NCBI RefSeq assembly: GCF_023343835.1
Contig: NC_064433.1
Coordinates: 185,769,777-185,833,776 of the forward strand
DNA: 64,000 nt
Reading direction: 5' to 3'
From: Lagopus muta
Lineage: Eukaryota; Chordata; Aves; Galliformes; Phasianidae
This document shows, piece by piece, positions 51,901 through 60,411 of the stretch. Position 1 is the stretch's first letter, and each line of letters begins with the position of its first letter. Position numbers and translations under genes: made by a program. The notes beneath the pieces were generated by a model, which was not told the origin of the DNA, did no database searches, and saw only the letters and a list, made by a program, of their open reading frames with translations.

Positions 51901-54900
51901 TATATACTCTTTGCATCTGTCTATCCATTTACATTGGGGAACACTGAGCAACATTTACCTCCAAATTCTAATATTTATCATTAAGTGCTCCCCACTAAGA
52001 ATGAAGTTAATTTATCCAGGGCAGAGTGGCTGGAACTAGATTTGACTTCAAGGTCCCTCTCATTCAAAACCATTCTATGATTGTATGTTGCTATTAGAAC
52101 GCATCTGATTGTATTGTTTCACAGTCTTTTTCTTGTGGACATTTTTGCAGTTTTTATGAACAGGTGAGTGTTAAAACAGACCTTGTTGAAAAGTTGTTTG
52201 CAAATCCTGGCCCTACATTGTATGATACATTCAGAGCTCCCTTCCAGGTGCTGTCTGGAGCTGCAGGTCCTCCCATTGCACTGTTAAGTGAAAACCAAGA
52301 AAAGCAGTTGAACAGTGGGCTAAAACCAGAAATTCCTTTAAAAGCTGGTGCGCCTAAACCAAAGTGGGCTTACAAAACTCTTAAAAACATCATGCCAGAA
52401 ACACTGCTCCAAATCTTTGAAATTTCTGAAGCACACACTACTACAGAATAACAATAAATACAAGTAACTATACAGATTCCACCATCTTAGAACAAGAAAA
52501 TCTCACAGTGCATTTGTGAATGCTAAATTGTAGTGAAGAGGACTGATGTATACTCACCGTAATAACACTTCTGCATCATGATATCCAATGGGATGAACTG
52601 GGATTTTTGGAATCCCTACACCTTCATTCACTTTGTATCGGAAAGTGTACTCTAAAAAGCCAGAACAAAATATCCATTGTACAGCATTCTTATCAGCTTT
52701 CACCAAACTAGACCGAGATTTCTTTTGATCGATGCAGCCAAATATCACTCACAAGCATACATCAATTCCTAAATCATTTCTTACATCATTTATTAGATAT
52801 TGCTTCTAGAAAACGTAATGAGAGTCTGCACAGCCCCCACAAGAGGTCTAAAGAGGACTCTGAAAGAGACTGACTGCATCACATTCAGAGAACATTCAAG
52901 CTGAAAACATCTGGACACTGGAAGAATTATGCATATCAGACACACTTCTTTGTTTCTAACCTTGCATGGGCATCCCTTAAAGTTGGTTGTAGAAAGAGAT
53001 TATTGGTGTGGATGAATCCCTAATCTGAATGTACATTTGACTGAAGGCTAGATTTGCTAGCCTTCCATCTACGTGCTAGCATGTCCATCTACATTATTGT
53101 GTCTCTTCAAAGCTGAAGAGAATGTGAGATAACTAAGCTGGTGTTTGCTTTCTGCCAGCTTCAGCAGACATCCACAGGTGCATGTGGGTGTTGGACTCGA
53201 TGATCTCTGGAGGTCCTTCCAACAATTCTGTGATGCTGTGATTTATCTAAGTTGCAGACTTTCACTGTCTCTCTGAATCTAGTGAGCCAAATGCACACAG
53301 CCTGCCCTGTTAGGTTTGCTTTTTTTCTATATGGTGTTGTGTGATGCCTCCAGTAGTGATCACACAAGCCAGAAGCACTGTTTTGTTGCCAACCCTTTGG
53401 CAGACAGGACTGGTAGGCACCTTAATTCAGGATGCCTATAGAGACAAGACAAGCATATGGTGCCAAGTTTCAAAAGGCTTTAGGCTACTGTTATTTTTAT
53501 TACAGAAATTTACACCCTGTATAGAGAATTTTAAATTGTTTTTCTACTTGGAATTTCGGATGAGAAAGAAAACATACCTCCAAGCAACGCTATTACTTCT
53601 CTTTGATGATAGAATATAATGTAGTTTAAACTTGTCCTCTTGCGAAACACAGAGATTTAAAAACAGCTGTAAATTGTTACTCATTTTCAACTACTTTGCA
53701 GTCTGTAAACCTGAAATCATTCATCTGAGAGTTGTAAGGCTGAGAAAATGCAAAGAGATTTTCCAGAAAATGTAACCATCCCCACCTAACTCAAAAGCAA
53801 TCAGACGAAATGATATACAGGCAGAATCTACTGTGCACCAGGAAAATGAATGACTGCTAGAAGTCATTCTAAGTAGCTTTTCTCTTTGCATCTGTACCAA
53901 AACCAGACGAATTTCTAGAGCTACAGTAACTTTCAGTATCATTTTAGAAAGTACTTGATGGTCCAAGTACAGATCTGCCACTTACCTTTTGCAGGATAAC
54001 CAGGTGTTAGAGGATCCCCAGCTCCATTCAGGTTCAGCACATTCCCACGCTGGACTCCTCTGCCTGGAAGGTTCCAGCCATCTGGGTAAGGATCTACTCC
54101 TGGGGCACAGTAATCAGCAGGGTCTGAATAAAGTATGACCCCTATGGCTCCTGCTAAAATGGCATTTTTAACCTGTAAAATGATTTGGCATTAAGAAATA
54201 TAGGTTTTCTTAAGTGCAATAACAATTTTGAGTGCTGTGATTTATTCCCATGGGGACGTAGTTTTAGAAGATATATATATGGAAAAGTGAAACTGATCAC
54301 AGACTCATCAGAGCAAACCACAACAAAAGACGTTAAGTTCATTATTTGTGTCACACCTTTAAATCATACCTCAAAGCTGTGAGATAAAGCACACGGCATA
54401 ACACTGAGAGAAAAAAAAAACTAACCACTACCCTCCTTTTCCTTCTATCCTGAATTTTATTGGAGTTGATGTCCAAAGCCAGAGTAGTTACTCAATGTCT
54501 GTACATCAGAATCCATGTTGAATCCTTCTCCAAAATACTGCAGTTCTTTAGATGAAAAGTAGTAAATACCTTGGCTCTACATAATACTCCGTTCCCCAAA
54601 CTAATCTCTTGCAAGAACTGTCTAAAGAGTTTGTAGTCATATCACTCTCACAAGATTAGTATGCTTAACAATTTTCCTTCTGTTACAAGTTATAGTAAAG
54701 AAGGCAGACATGCTGAATGCATTACCAGGACTCTTCAACATCTTTATCAATGACACAGACTATAGGACCGAGCACACCCTCAGCAAGTTTGCTGATGTCA
54801 CCAAGCTGACTATTGCAGTTGATAGGGCAGAAGGAAGGGATGCCATCCAGAGGGACCTTGATAAACTCAAGAGATGGATCCATATCAACCTAATGAGGTT

Positions 54901-57900
54901 CAATAAAGCAAAGTGCATAATTTTGCACTTGGGTCAGGGTAACTTCAGGTGTATATATAGAATGGGGGAAGAAATCCTTGACAGTAGCCTTGCTGAGGAC
55001 TTAGAGTTCTGGTAGATGGAAAACTTAACACAAGCCAGCAGTGCGCTCTTACTGCCTGGAAGGCCAACAATATCCTGGGCTGCATCAGAAGAGGTTGGCA
55101 GCAGCACAAGGGAGATAACTGTCCCACTCTACTCTGCCCTCATGAGGTCCCATCTGCTTCCAGGTCTGGGGGTCCCAACGCAGGAAAGATGGGGAACTGT
55201 TGGAGAGCATCCAGAGGAGGGCCATTAAGATGATAAGAGTGCTGGAGCACCTCCCCTGCAAAGACAGGCTGAGGGAGCTCGGCTTGTTCAACTGGAGAAG
55301 AGAAGGCTGTGGGGTGACTTCAGTAAGGCCTTTCAATATTTAAAGGGAGATTATAAACAGAAGGAAAATAAACATTTTACATGGGTAGATAGTGCTTACA
55401 CAAGAGGAAATGGTTTTAAATCGAAGGGAGATTTAGATTTGATGTCAGGAGGAAGTTTTTCACTGAGATGGGAGTGAGGTGCTGGAACAGGCTGTCCAGA
55501 GAGGCTGTGGTTCCTGGAGGTGTTTAAGGCCAGGTTAGCAGTTGGCAATCCTGCCTGTGTCAGAGAGGTTGGAGCTTCATGAACCTTGAGGTCCCTTCCA
55601 ACCAAGCTATTTTATGATTCTATGATTCTGCTCATATATATTGCAACTTACATTTGTCGTTAACTCCTGCAGGCTTTACTATGAGCAGTATTAGACAAAG
55701 CTACCTACAAAAATAAATACATAAATAAATAAAATTAAACACAGTACTCACTTTGTTTCCTCTGAAGATCTTCCCATATCTGGCTATGACAATCTTTCCT
55801 GTACAGTTTATTCCCATTTCACGCTCCAGCTTAAAAAAATCTTCAGTGCGGCCATAATTCACATATACCAGATCTGCCTGTACAGTAAAGAACATCAGTT
55901 TGTTGGCAATTGGTCATCAAACAAACAAAATACCTCTTCAGTTTTCTTCATGTGTGATATACTTTGCATTTCCATACATGAGTTCCAGCCCCGATAAAAG
56001 TAATAGCAAAATATTTCCATCATATCTACAGGCAATCTTGTCTTAGGCAGCTGACCTTCCTGTATTACCCTGCACTTAAATGCTGCCCAGCAGCCGTACA
56101 AAACAAGGCTGCAAATGAAAGCAACACAGTCTGCTAACGTAACAAAGTTCTGTGGCCATGGATAAATAATGCTTTCTTGTGCACATAGACACTTGCTATT
56201 ATATAATTTTATTCATATATACATATAAAACAGTGCTGCCCCTGACTGATCTATCCATGAAGAATTATTAGTTTGAGTGATTTTTTAACCTCTGAAGACA
56301 CACACTCAATCCAAAATGTCTTTCAAAATGATTTCTATAGTTATTTCCACTTAAGACTCATGGAAATCCTTTCCACATGACTGAGTAATGTGTAGTAATC
56401 TGAGATGTATCCAGTTTTCCATAGAAATAGAAGCTCTTCACTTGTTTCACGAACCACATTTCTAACACTTTCAGGAAGGCTTCTTTTAAATAGCCTTCTA
56501 AACTTCGCACAATATGTGGCCCAGCTGTCTTCTTCTTCCCTTGTAGTAGTGGTTAATTAAAATTTTATTAAAATAAATTTTGAAATGTTGAAGCAATCCA
56601 CTCCAAGTGTTTCTCAAAACATGATTTCAGTCAATCTCTTACTTTTCTTTCTCACCTCTGGTGTTCCTTGTGCTGAAAAAGCATTATATGGTGGCGATAT
56701 ATCAGTAACATTTTCATATCCCTCAGGAGGTGGTTCAAATGATGAAGTATTGAAAATCTATCAGTAAATAACATAAGTCTTTGGTCAAGCAGTGCAACTC
56801 AAGGTATAAGTTTGGTTAATGCAAATGATATGCTAATTTCCTTAAACTGTCAGCAAAAAGATGGAATGCTAAGCATCATGCGTAACTTCAAAGAAAAACC
56901 AGCTGAGGATACATGGCTGAATTTTTATAACATAACGCTGCTATGAATACAGATCACTTGTCAGAAGATGTTCATCAGTCACTTAAGTAAAGAAGTAGCT
57001 GAAAAATGCCAAGAGGTGATGGCAATACAGACACACCTAGTTCATCCATGCCTTCACAGGCATTTCTTCTGATAACTCCCACCTATGTTACTATTCATTA
57101 TTCACCTCTCTGAAGTACTTACACTCCAGTTAAACATGCAGCCTTTCACCACTATCTATCTGTAACACTCACATTGTCTCAAGGTTTACTTTTATTCTTT
57201 GTTACCTTGTGAGAGTCCCAGAGATTGTGTTAAGAAGTTTCTGGAAGGCTCTCTCCATTCTTTTAACCTTCCTAAGCACATATTCCTCAGTTCCTACCAG
57301 TGGTCTCCATTCCTGACAGTGCGCTATGATGCTTCCCTAGCAGCTCCATCTTCCCTCTTCACTGCTACCTATTAATTCTCCTGGGTGTGAAAAATGAAGA
57401 AGGTGACTACATACAAGTCATTTGTTATTACTTCCAACACCCCAGGAAGGCAGTAAGATCATATTCAGAGCAATTGAAAAGAGGCAGTACTCCATACAGT
57501 GAGCAGCACTGCACGGCATTCCTCAGCTATGTGTGGAAACAATTGTACAGCCATTCAAGCAGACCCTGGATAGGCACTTGGAACAGAGAGATAATAAGAG
57601 TACTAACCAAATAAATACTTGGAAAAGAGGTCTAACAGGTCCTCTGAATGTGATACAATCATATTTGAGCTGAAAACATCTAGACACTGGAAGAATTATG
57701 CACATTGGACACGTTTCTTTTTCTTAAATTTGCCTGGGTATCTACTTAAAGCTGTTTGCAGGAAGAGGATTTTGGTCTAGATGTACCTCTAATATGAACC
57801 AGCGGTGGTCATTCTCACATGTTGTGGCATACATGTGCTGAGTCCCTGCCTATTCTCATGTCCTTTCTCTTCTGTATGAGGCACTGAGATTTAAGCCACA

Positions 57901-60411
57901 CCATTCTGTTTTGCTGCACAGACTGGAAAACTATTTTTACATTTGAGTTCTCTTTCCACTGGATTTTTTATCAGAATATGAAGCCCAGTGCTGGGATGAG
58001 GGAGTGTGAAGACAGAGGAAGACATTATTTCTTAAAAGAGATCTTACATAAATATAGCTTAATCGTTAAAAATATCACCTCATTCCCTTGATCATCAATT
58101 ACTGAGATGTAGTTTGGCTGTGTTTCACTTGGGTAGGAAAGCAGCACATCATAATGAACAAGTTCTGCTGAATCCAATCCAAATTCCTTCCACTGGCCTT
58201 GAATTTGTTTGGCAAGAAGAAAATTCTGCTCAGTTCCTGCAAGATGAGGCAACTTGGTAAAGGAGCTAGAATAAAACAAAAGGTCACCAGTAGTAGTTAT
58301 CAGTTCATTGAATCAAAGAATCACAGAATCATGATTAAGGTTGGAAAAGAACTCTAAGATCATCAAATGCAAACAACAGTCCAACCCCACCATGCCCACT
58401 AACCATGTCACTCAGTGCCACGTCTACACAGTTCTTGAACACCTCCATGGATGGTGACAGCACACCCTCCCTGGGCAGCCTGTGCCAATACTTCACTCTA
58501 TCTGAGGTGAAATTTTTCCTAATATCAAACCTGAGCCACCTCTCTTCATCATCTTTTGTTCCAAATTGTAACTACACACATAACTCAGTGGCATGCAAGC
58601 ATTGTAACCTTTTGAATGTATAGATTTTCTACTTGGACTAACTGGATTAACTGGATTATTGCTTATACTGAAAAATTAAGGACACATTGGACAGATTATC
58701 AATCAAATGTAATTAATAGCAATCAGTCTTTACCAAATAAAGTAAAATAATCTCTGTCGGAGAACAAAGAACAAAATTCTTCACATCTCTGATGCTAGAG
58801 CTTCAGAGAATCATGAAGAAAAAAGCAGTTATACTACTTTAGATGTAGACTATAGAAAATCTTCATAGCAAAATTTTCTGATGAGCACTGGAAGCAATAG
58901 AGCTTGAGGGAATTACCCATGTGCTGAAAAGACCATTTCAAAAATGGGGAGGAAAGCAGCAGAAGGGTTGTGGGTCTCTCCCTTCCCCTCTCCCCAGGCA
59001 GCCTGCACAAACCAGGCATTTTCAATGCATCTTAGCAGTTCTGCTTTCAGGGACTGTTTCTTGGAGCTGATGTTATCAATTCCCAGCTTTCCTGGCTGAT
59101 GAAATTAATCACAAGGCAAGATGAGCAGGGCTTACCGAAGGAATCGCTTGATGCTTTCGGCTTTCATTTCATCCACAAGTTTCTGTCTCACATTCTGAAA
59201 GACATCTGAAGAGTTGGGTTTTTTTTCGGTTGGCTTTGTAAACCATCCTGAAAGACATTTTGAAAAGTTATTTATGAAAAAGTCATTATTGAAAAGATCC
59301 TACTTAGCAAGAGCCCCAGCTCTCACATATATGGGCCCACGTGGAACTTCAAGTACAGAGCAGTCACATCAAAGTCAAGAGGATGACTGGGGCTTAGAGT
59401 GTTCTCTGTCAGTGCCTGCTGACTCAAACAGAGGAGTGAAACAGAGAAGCAAAAAAAATTTCACTGGCTGAATTGCAAAATAAGTGACATCATTAAAAGA
59501 ACATAAGCTAAACCTCTTGTAGATATTGTTAATTTTTAATGCAGACTCATCTCTTGTTAGTTTTTAACTATGGTATAGATTCTCAATCATGTGTGAAGTT
59601 TCCTTAATTTTACAGGTATTTAAAAACCTGTGTATGAGCATATTCAAAACAAAAGCCTAGGACTCAAAAACCCCTGTAGCAAAATCACCAGAAATTTGCT
59701 GTTTAGGGATCTCCTAAATGAAAGCAACAACTTTTATATTTCATAGCCTTCCTTCATGCTTTAGCCCTTTGCTTCTGTTGCAACACAAGGTTAGAAAGGA
59801 CAGATGCAGACATGCGATTTTAGACATAAAATCAAATGTTGCATGTGACTGCAGAAATGAATCTGAAGTTGTAGTGCAGTGCATTGGACACAATGGAAAA
59901 TTCAGCAGCTCCGCTCCTGGCTGTTAGACAGCACTCCTCCTTGTCTGCATTCCTTTAACAGAATAGGAGCATTTCAATAGACCTTCAGAAGGAATCACAA
60001 AATAAAAATTAAAGAAAGAAAAATCCTGGAGGTTTTGCAGTCATGTAAATCTCAAACTCTTCTGTTAACCTCTCCTCTCTGGATTGCCTGTTGCAGGGAG
60101 CTGTCAGCTCACTGTGGCTCCTCTTCTGCTGAAGCGTGACTGCTGTATTCCTCTCCCTCTCCAAAGACACAAATCTGAGAGATGAACACTCTTGGTGCAA
60201 GTGAGCGTTATCTAAGTCCCTGGACAGCAGCCCAAGCTCCTAGATGGGAACTTAATCACGACACGGGTTGCATAGAAGTGTCTGTGGAGGACAAGAGCTG
60301 CAGGCTGAGTCCCAGAGCTCTGTACTCACCTATGAGAAAGCCCAGCACAAAGCAGCCCAGCAGCGCAGGGCAGCCCAGCCATGTGCAGAGGGTGGCCCGG
60401 CTCCTGGCCAT
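30794..60411 (-). CDS. NAALAD2: NAALAD2, glutamate carboxypeptidase II family zinc peptidase, 19 coding exons
   Basis: Type II membrane M28 dipeptidase that cleaves N-acetyl-aspartyl-glutamate-type substrates outside the cell. Nineteen exons are listed separately; all junctions are GT-AG and the frame closes over 2223 nt to 740 residues, the human NAALAD2 length from memory. There is a short N-terminal cytoplasmic stretch and a membrane anchor at about residues 8-28. Di-zinc site: H367, D377, E415, D443, H543; catalytic base E414. These sit exactly 10 residues before the FOLH1 numbers (377, 387, 425, 453, 553, 424). Substrate-pocket equivalents R200, R453, R524, R526, K689 and Y690 are kept. 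I prefer NAALAD2 over FOLH1 because of the N-terminus ([12 protein letters not shown]), the segment [13 protein letters not shown], and the neighbouring CHORDC1. The ATG at 60411-60409 is the first ATG in frame. The gene is convergent with CHORDC1. Confidence 0.96.
31404..33395 (+). CDS. CR1 ORF2 fragment: linker and reverse transcriptase (copy B)
   Basis: A 663-codon uninterrupted frame. The first 10 or so codons come from flanking DNA. Then follow a basic linker ([18 protein letters not shown]), an RT domain from about residue 180 ([16 protein letters not shown]), the [10 protein letters not shown] and [10 protein letters not shown] blocks, FADD at residues 397-400, and the CR1 C-terminus. 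The apurinic endonuclease domain is absent, so autonomous retrotransposition is not expected. No stop or frameshift is present in the 653 or so CR1-derived codons, which supports a young age. Confidence 0.88.
   Translation: MVTVRSGKGMWKTLNKKVGRRGRKPAWLSKDLLRELRAKKGVYKLWKQGCVTWEEYRNAVRTCRCGIREAKAQAELNLARDVKNNKKTFYRYIAQKRQAKTGVPTLVNLKGELASTDEEKAEVLNEFFTLVFTGGQDSSLFHVPEPCITKPLCGDQGGKSLPTVRAEQVRECLLRLNEYKSMGPDGVHPRVLKELAEVVAEPLSIIFEKSWLSGEVPDDWRKGHVTPIYKKGSREDPGNYRPVSLTSVPGKIMEQILLDNMLGHIKNEHVIRDSQHGFTKGRSCLTNLVAFYDGVTALVDEGKATDVIYLDLSKAFDMVPHHILISKLEGSGFDGWTTRWISNWLKGRRQRVVVNGSMSRWRPVTSGVPQGSVLGPVLFNIFINDIDEGIECTLSKFADDTKLSGAVDTVEGRDAIQRDLDRLEGWARVNLMRFNTAKCKVLHLGRKNPRHLYRLGGVVLESSSAEKDLGVLMDERLNMSQQCALAARKANGILGSIRRGVASRDREVIVPLYSALVRPHLEYCVQVWSPQYKKDIEILERVQRRATKMIRGLEHLPYEDRLRELGLFSLEKRRLRGDLIAAYQYLKGTYTQEGSKLFKRADNSRTKGNGSKLKEGRFRLDVRGKFFTRRVVRPWNGLPREVVDAPSLDVFKARLDGVLGNLI
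31430..33490 (+). mobile_element. CR1 LINE, copy B (young, in NAALAD2 intron 18, antisense to the gene)
   Basis: Two-kilobase CR1 with an intact end of ORF2, its 3' untranslated segment and a tail of tandem 8-10 bp units (GATTCTGTGTGATTCTGTGT). The 5' end is truncated within the endonuclease-RT linker; 31430 is my estimate. Near-identity to copy A (about 98% by eye over the shared 1.64 kb) marks both as recent insertions of one subfamily. It lies in the last intron of NAALAD2, opposite to the gene. Confidence 0.93.
33491..34406 (-). other. rest of NAALAD2 intron 18
   Basis: No gene recognised. It contains a perfect 10-bp-stem inverted repeat at 33779-33803 and a doubled ATCCAGCCAT at 33843-33870. 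Confidence 0.5.
33779..33803. repeat. short perfect inverted repeat
   Basis: GAAGTCCCTC at 33779-33788 and GAGGGACTTC at 33794-33803 are exact reverse complements with a 5-nt loop. Function unknown. Confidence 0.6.
34407..34499 (-). CDS. NAALAD2: NAALAD2 coding exon 18
   Basis: Encodes [20 protein letters not shown] then [11 protein letters not shown]. Part of the C-terminal helical dimerisation domain. Confidence 0.95.
34642..34950 (-). repeat. CR1-type LINE 3' fragment, old subfamily
   Basis: Reverse-oriented: CACAGAATCATTAAGATTGG at the left, then the LFQCLNTL-like and NLNLLWC-like reading of the ORF2 end. In NAALAD2 intron 17. Confidence 0.8.
34951..35545 (-). other. rest of NAALAD2 intron 17
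   Basis: Ordinary intron sequence; no repeat family or gene recognised. Confidence 0.5.
35546..35627 (-). CDS. NAALAD2: NAALAD2 coding exon 17
   Basis: Encodes [20 protein letters not shown] then LEQVDRK. It is the most diverged exon, but the frame (phase 1 in, phase 2 out), splice sites and the FSAV-NFSEAA pattern identify it. Confidence 0.92.
35628..38135 (-). other. NAALAD2 intron 16
   Basis: A 2.5-kb intron. It holds a pyrimidine tract at 36500-36536, an old CR1 piece at about 37478-37760, and otherwise unrecognised sequence. Confidence 0.6.
37478..37760 (-). repeat. CR1 LINE internal fragment (RT region)
   Basis: On the minus strand it reads [20 protein letters not shown] then [20 protein letters not shown]. 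This is the middle of the RT domain without the 3' tail, so it is an internal fragment. Confidence 0.85.
38136..38400 (-). CDS. NAALAD2: NAALAD2 coding exon 16
   Basis: The longest exon (265 nt). Encodes [20 protein letters not shown] through [13 protein letters not shown]543, the last zinc ligand, is in VYHTVYE. Confidence 0.96.
39047..39137 (-). CDS. NAALAD2: NAALAD2 coding exon 15
   Basis: Encodes [20 protein letters not shown] then [11 protein letters not shown]524 and R526 correspond to the arginine patch of FOLH1; the residue between them is valine rather than the usual alanine. Confidence 0.95.
39988..40030. repeat. small direct/inverted repeat cluster
   Basis: CTTGATATGT occurs at 39988-39997 and 39998-40007, its complement core TATCAAG at 40009-40015, and CTTGATATT at 40022-40030. 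It could fold into alternative 7-bp hairpins. Confidence 0.55.
40347..40438 (-). CDS. NAALAD2: NAALAD2 coding exon 14
   Basis: Encodes [20 protein letters not shown] then [10 protein letters not shown]. Phase 0 in, phase 2 out; donor AG|GTAAG. Confidence 0.95.
40439..42852 (-). other. NAALAD2 intron 13
   Basis: A 2.4-kb intron. It holds a T/C-rich tract at about 41195-41230 and an A-rich GA tract at 42131-42161. No CR1 or gene recognised. Confidence 0.5.
42131..42161. repeat. A-rich simple repeat
   Basis: A runs broken by single G residues on the + strand; pyrimidine-rich in the NAALAD2 transcript. Confidence 0.7.
42853..42920 (-). CDS. NAALAD2: NAALAD2 coding exon 13
   Basis: Encodes [20 protein letters not shown] then TKE. 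It contains R453 of the substrate pocket; the NYT sequon is a likely glycosylation site. Donor GAG|GTACTG. Confidence 0.95.
42921..45593 (-). other. NAALAD2 intron 12
   Basis: A 2.7-kb intron with one plus-strand CR1 fragment (44385-44810). The rest holds nothing recognised. Confidence 0.55.
44385..44810 (+). repeat. CR1 LINE 3' fragment
   Basis: From [20 protein letters not shown] through the ORF2 end to TTCTATGATTGTATGATG. Confidence 0.85.
45594..45657 (-). CDS. NAALAD2: NAALAD2 coding exon 12
   Basis: Encodes [20 protein letters not shown] then E. D443 is a zinc ligand. Donor GAAG|GTGTGT. Confidence 0.95.
45658..47817 (-). other. NAALAD2 intron 11
   Basis: A 2.2-kb intron containing a minus-strand CR1 fragment (45900-46375). 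The rest is AT-rich with no further feature recognised. Confidence 0.55.
45900..46375 (-). repeat. CR1 LINE internal fragment, old
   Basis: Minus-strand reading [20 protein letters not shown] then [20 protein letters not shown] is the CR1 ORF2 C-terminal region with frame damage. Same orientation as NAALAD2. Confidence 0.85.
47818..47900 (-). CDS. NAALAD2: NAALAD2 coding exon 11
   Basis: Encodes [20 protein letters not shown] then LGSTEWAE. E414 (catalytic base) and E415 (zinc ligand) lie in DAEEFG. Confidence 0.97.
48319..48438 (-). CDS. NAALAD2: NAALAD2 coding exon 10
   Basis: Encodes [20 protein letters not shown] then [20 protein letters not shown]367 and D377 are zinc ligands. Confidence 0.97.
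48561..49001 (+). repeat. CR1 LINE 3' fragment
   Basis: From [20 protein letters not shown] through the ORF2 end to the tail GGTGATTCTGTGA. In NAALAD2 intron 9, antisense to the gene, and directly abutting a second CR1. Confidence 0.88.
49002..49870 (+). repeat. CR1 LINE 3' fragment, older, abutting the previous one
   Basis: Starts in the RT region ([20 protein letters not shown]-like reading), with several frame breaks, and ends near ATGCAAGCAAATCTATTCTA. It is in the same orientation as the CR1 immediately to its left. Confidence 0.85.
50249..50334 (-). CDS. NAALAD2: NAALAD2 coding exon 9
   Basis: Encodes [20 protein letters not shown] then VIKGAVEP. Phase 2 in, phase 1 out. Confidence 0.95.
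50335..52181 (-). other. NAALAD2 intron 8
   Basis: A 1.8-kb intron. Only a short CR1 tail at 52018-52086 is recognised. Confidence 0.5.
52018..52086 (+). repeat. CR1 LINE 3' tail remnant
   Basis: Reads GCTGGAACTAGATTTGACTT, AAGGTCCCTCTCATTC, then CCATTCTATGATTGTATG. Confidence 0.65.
52182..52280 (-). CDS. NAALAD2: NAALAD2 coding exon 8
   Basis: Encodes [20 protein letters not shown] then [12 protein letters not shown]. The acceptor follows TTAACAG; the donor is AAG|GTCTGT. It includes an NFS sequon near the C-terminal edge of the exon. Confidence 0.94.
52558..52651 (-). CDS. NAALAD2: NAALAD2 coding exon 7
   Basis: Encodes [20 protein letters not shown] then [11 protein letters not shown]. 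Phase 1 in, phase 2 out; only 277 bp from exon 8. Confidence 0.95.
52843..53040 (+). repeat. unnamed dispersed repeat, copy 1
   Basis: About 180-200 bp similar to 57625-57800 in the same orientation. Shared blocks: AGAGGTCTAA, GCTGAAAACATCT followed by GACACTGGAAGAATTATGCA, and the TTAAAG-GAAGAG-GATT part. It does not look like CR1. Strand is arbitrary. Confidence 0.6.
53172..53242 (+). repeat. CR1 LINE 3' tail remnant
   Basis: Reads GTTGGACTCGATGATCTCTG, GAGGTCCTTCCAACAATTCT, then GTGATGCTGTGAT. Confidence 0.8.
53986..54172 (-). CDS. NAALAD2: NAALAD2 coding exon 6
   Basis: Encodes [20 protein letters not shown] through [14 protein letters not shown]. Part of the protease-associated (apical) domain; the sequence around [12 protein letters not shown] is strongly conserved in the family. 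Confidence 0.96.
54173..55751 (-). other. NAALAD2 intron 5
   Basis: Mostly occupied by an old CR1 (54712-55627). The remainder is unremarkable. Confidence 0.55.
54712..55627 (+). repeat. CR1 LINE, 0.9-kb degraded fragment
   Basis: Covers RT from [20 protein letters not shown], where the catalytic FADD block reads FADV, through several frameshifts to a tail of TTTTATGATTCTATGATTCTG. Antisense to NAALAD2. Confidence 0.88.
55752..55877 (-). CDS. NAALAD2: NAALAD2 coding exon 5
   Basis: Encodes [20 protein letters not shown] then [23 protein letters not shown]200, the counterpart of FOLH1 R210, is in the FRGNK end. It is nearly identical to mammalian NAALAD2 here, from memory. Confidence 0.96.
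56656..56757 (-). CDS. NAALAD2: NAALAD2 coding exon 4
   Basis: Encodes [20 protein letters not shown] then [14 protein letters not shown]. Phase 0 at both ends; contains the family EPPP-GYENV motif and an NVT sequon. Confidence 0.95.
57625..57800 (+). repeat. unnamed dispersed repeat, copy 2
   Basis: Diverged copy of 52843-53040 in the same orientation, 4.6 kb away in NAALAD2 intron 3. Confidence 0.6.
58079..58265 (-). CDS. NAALAD2: NAALAD2 coding exon 3
   Basis: Encodes [20 protein letters not shown] through [20 protein letters not shown] and NE. The HLAGTEQN motif is a family hallmark. Confidence 0.96.
58266..59135 (-). other. NAALAD2 intron 2
   Basis: A 0.9-kb intron with a minus-strand CR1-type fragment at 58310-58560. 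Confidence 0.55.
58310..58560 (-). repeat. CR1-type LINE 3' fragment, old subfamily
   Basis: Reverse-oriented, starting CAAAGAATCACAGAATCATG; resembles the copy at 34642-34950, so both may come from the same older subfamily. Confidence 0.8.
59136..59247 (-). CDS. NAALAD2: NAALAD2 coding exon 2
   Basis: Encodes [20 protein letters not shown] then [16 protein letters not shown], the extracellular stalk after the membrane anchor. Its start is fixed by the CTTTCAG acceptor and by phase 1. Confidence 0.94.
59248..60329 (-). other. NAALAD2 intron 1
   Basis: A 1.1-kb intron from GTGAGT to CTTTCAG. No repeat or nested gene recognised. Confidence 0.55.
60330..60411 (-). CDS. NAALAD2: NAALAD2 coding exon 1
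   Basis: Encodes [20 protein letters not shown] then FVLGFLI; ends at G|GTGAGT in phase 1. Arginine-rich cytoplasmic start and hydrophobic anchor fit a type II membrane protein. ATG context is modest (C at -3, G at +4). Confidence 0.94.

Larger units (their letters stand above)
52652..53985 (-). other. NAALAD2 intron 6
   Basis: A 1.3-kb intron with an unnamed dispersed repeat (52843-53040) and a CR1 tail (53172-53242). Confidence 0.55.
55878..58078 (-). other. NAALAD2 introns 4 and 3
   Basis: Apart from the unnamed repeat at 57625-57800, nothing is recognised in these introns. Confidence 0.5.
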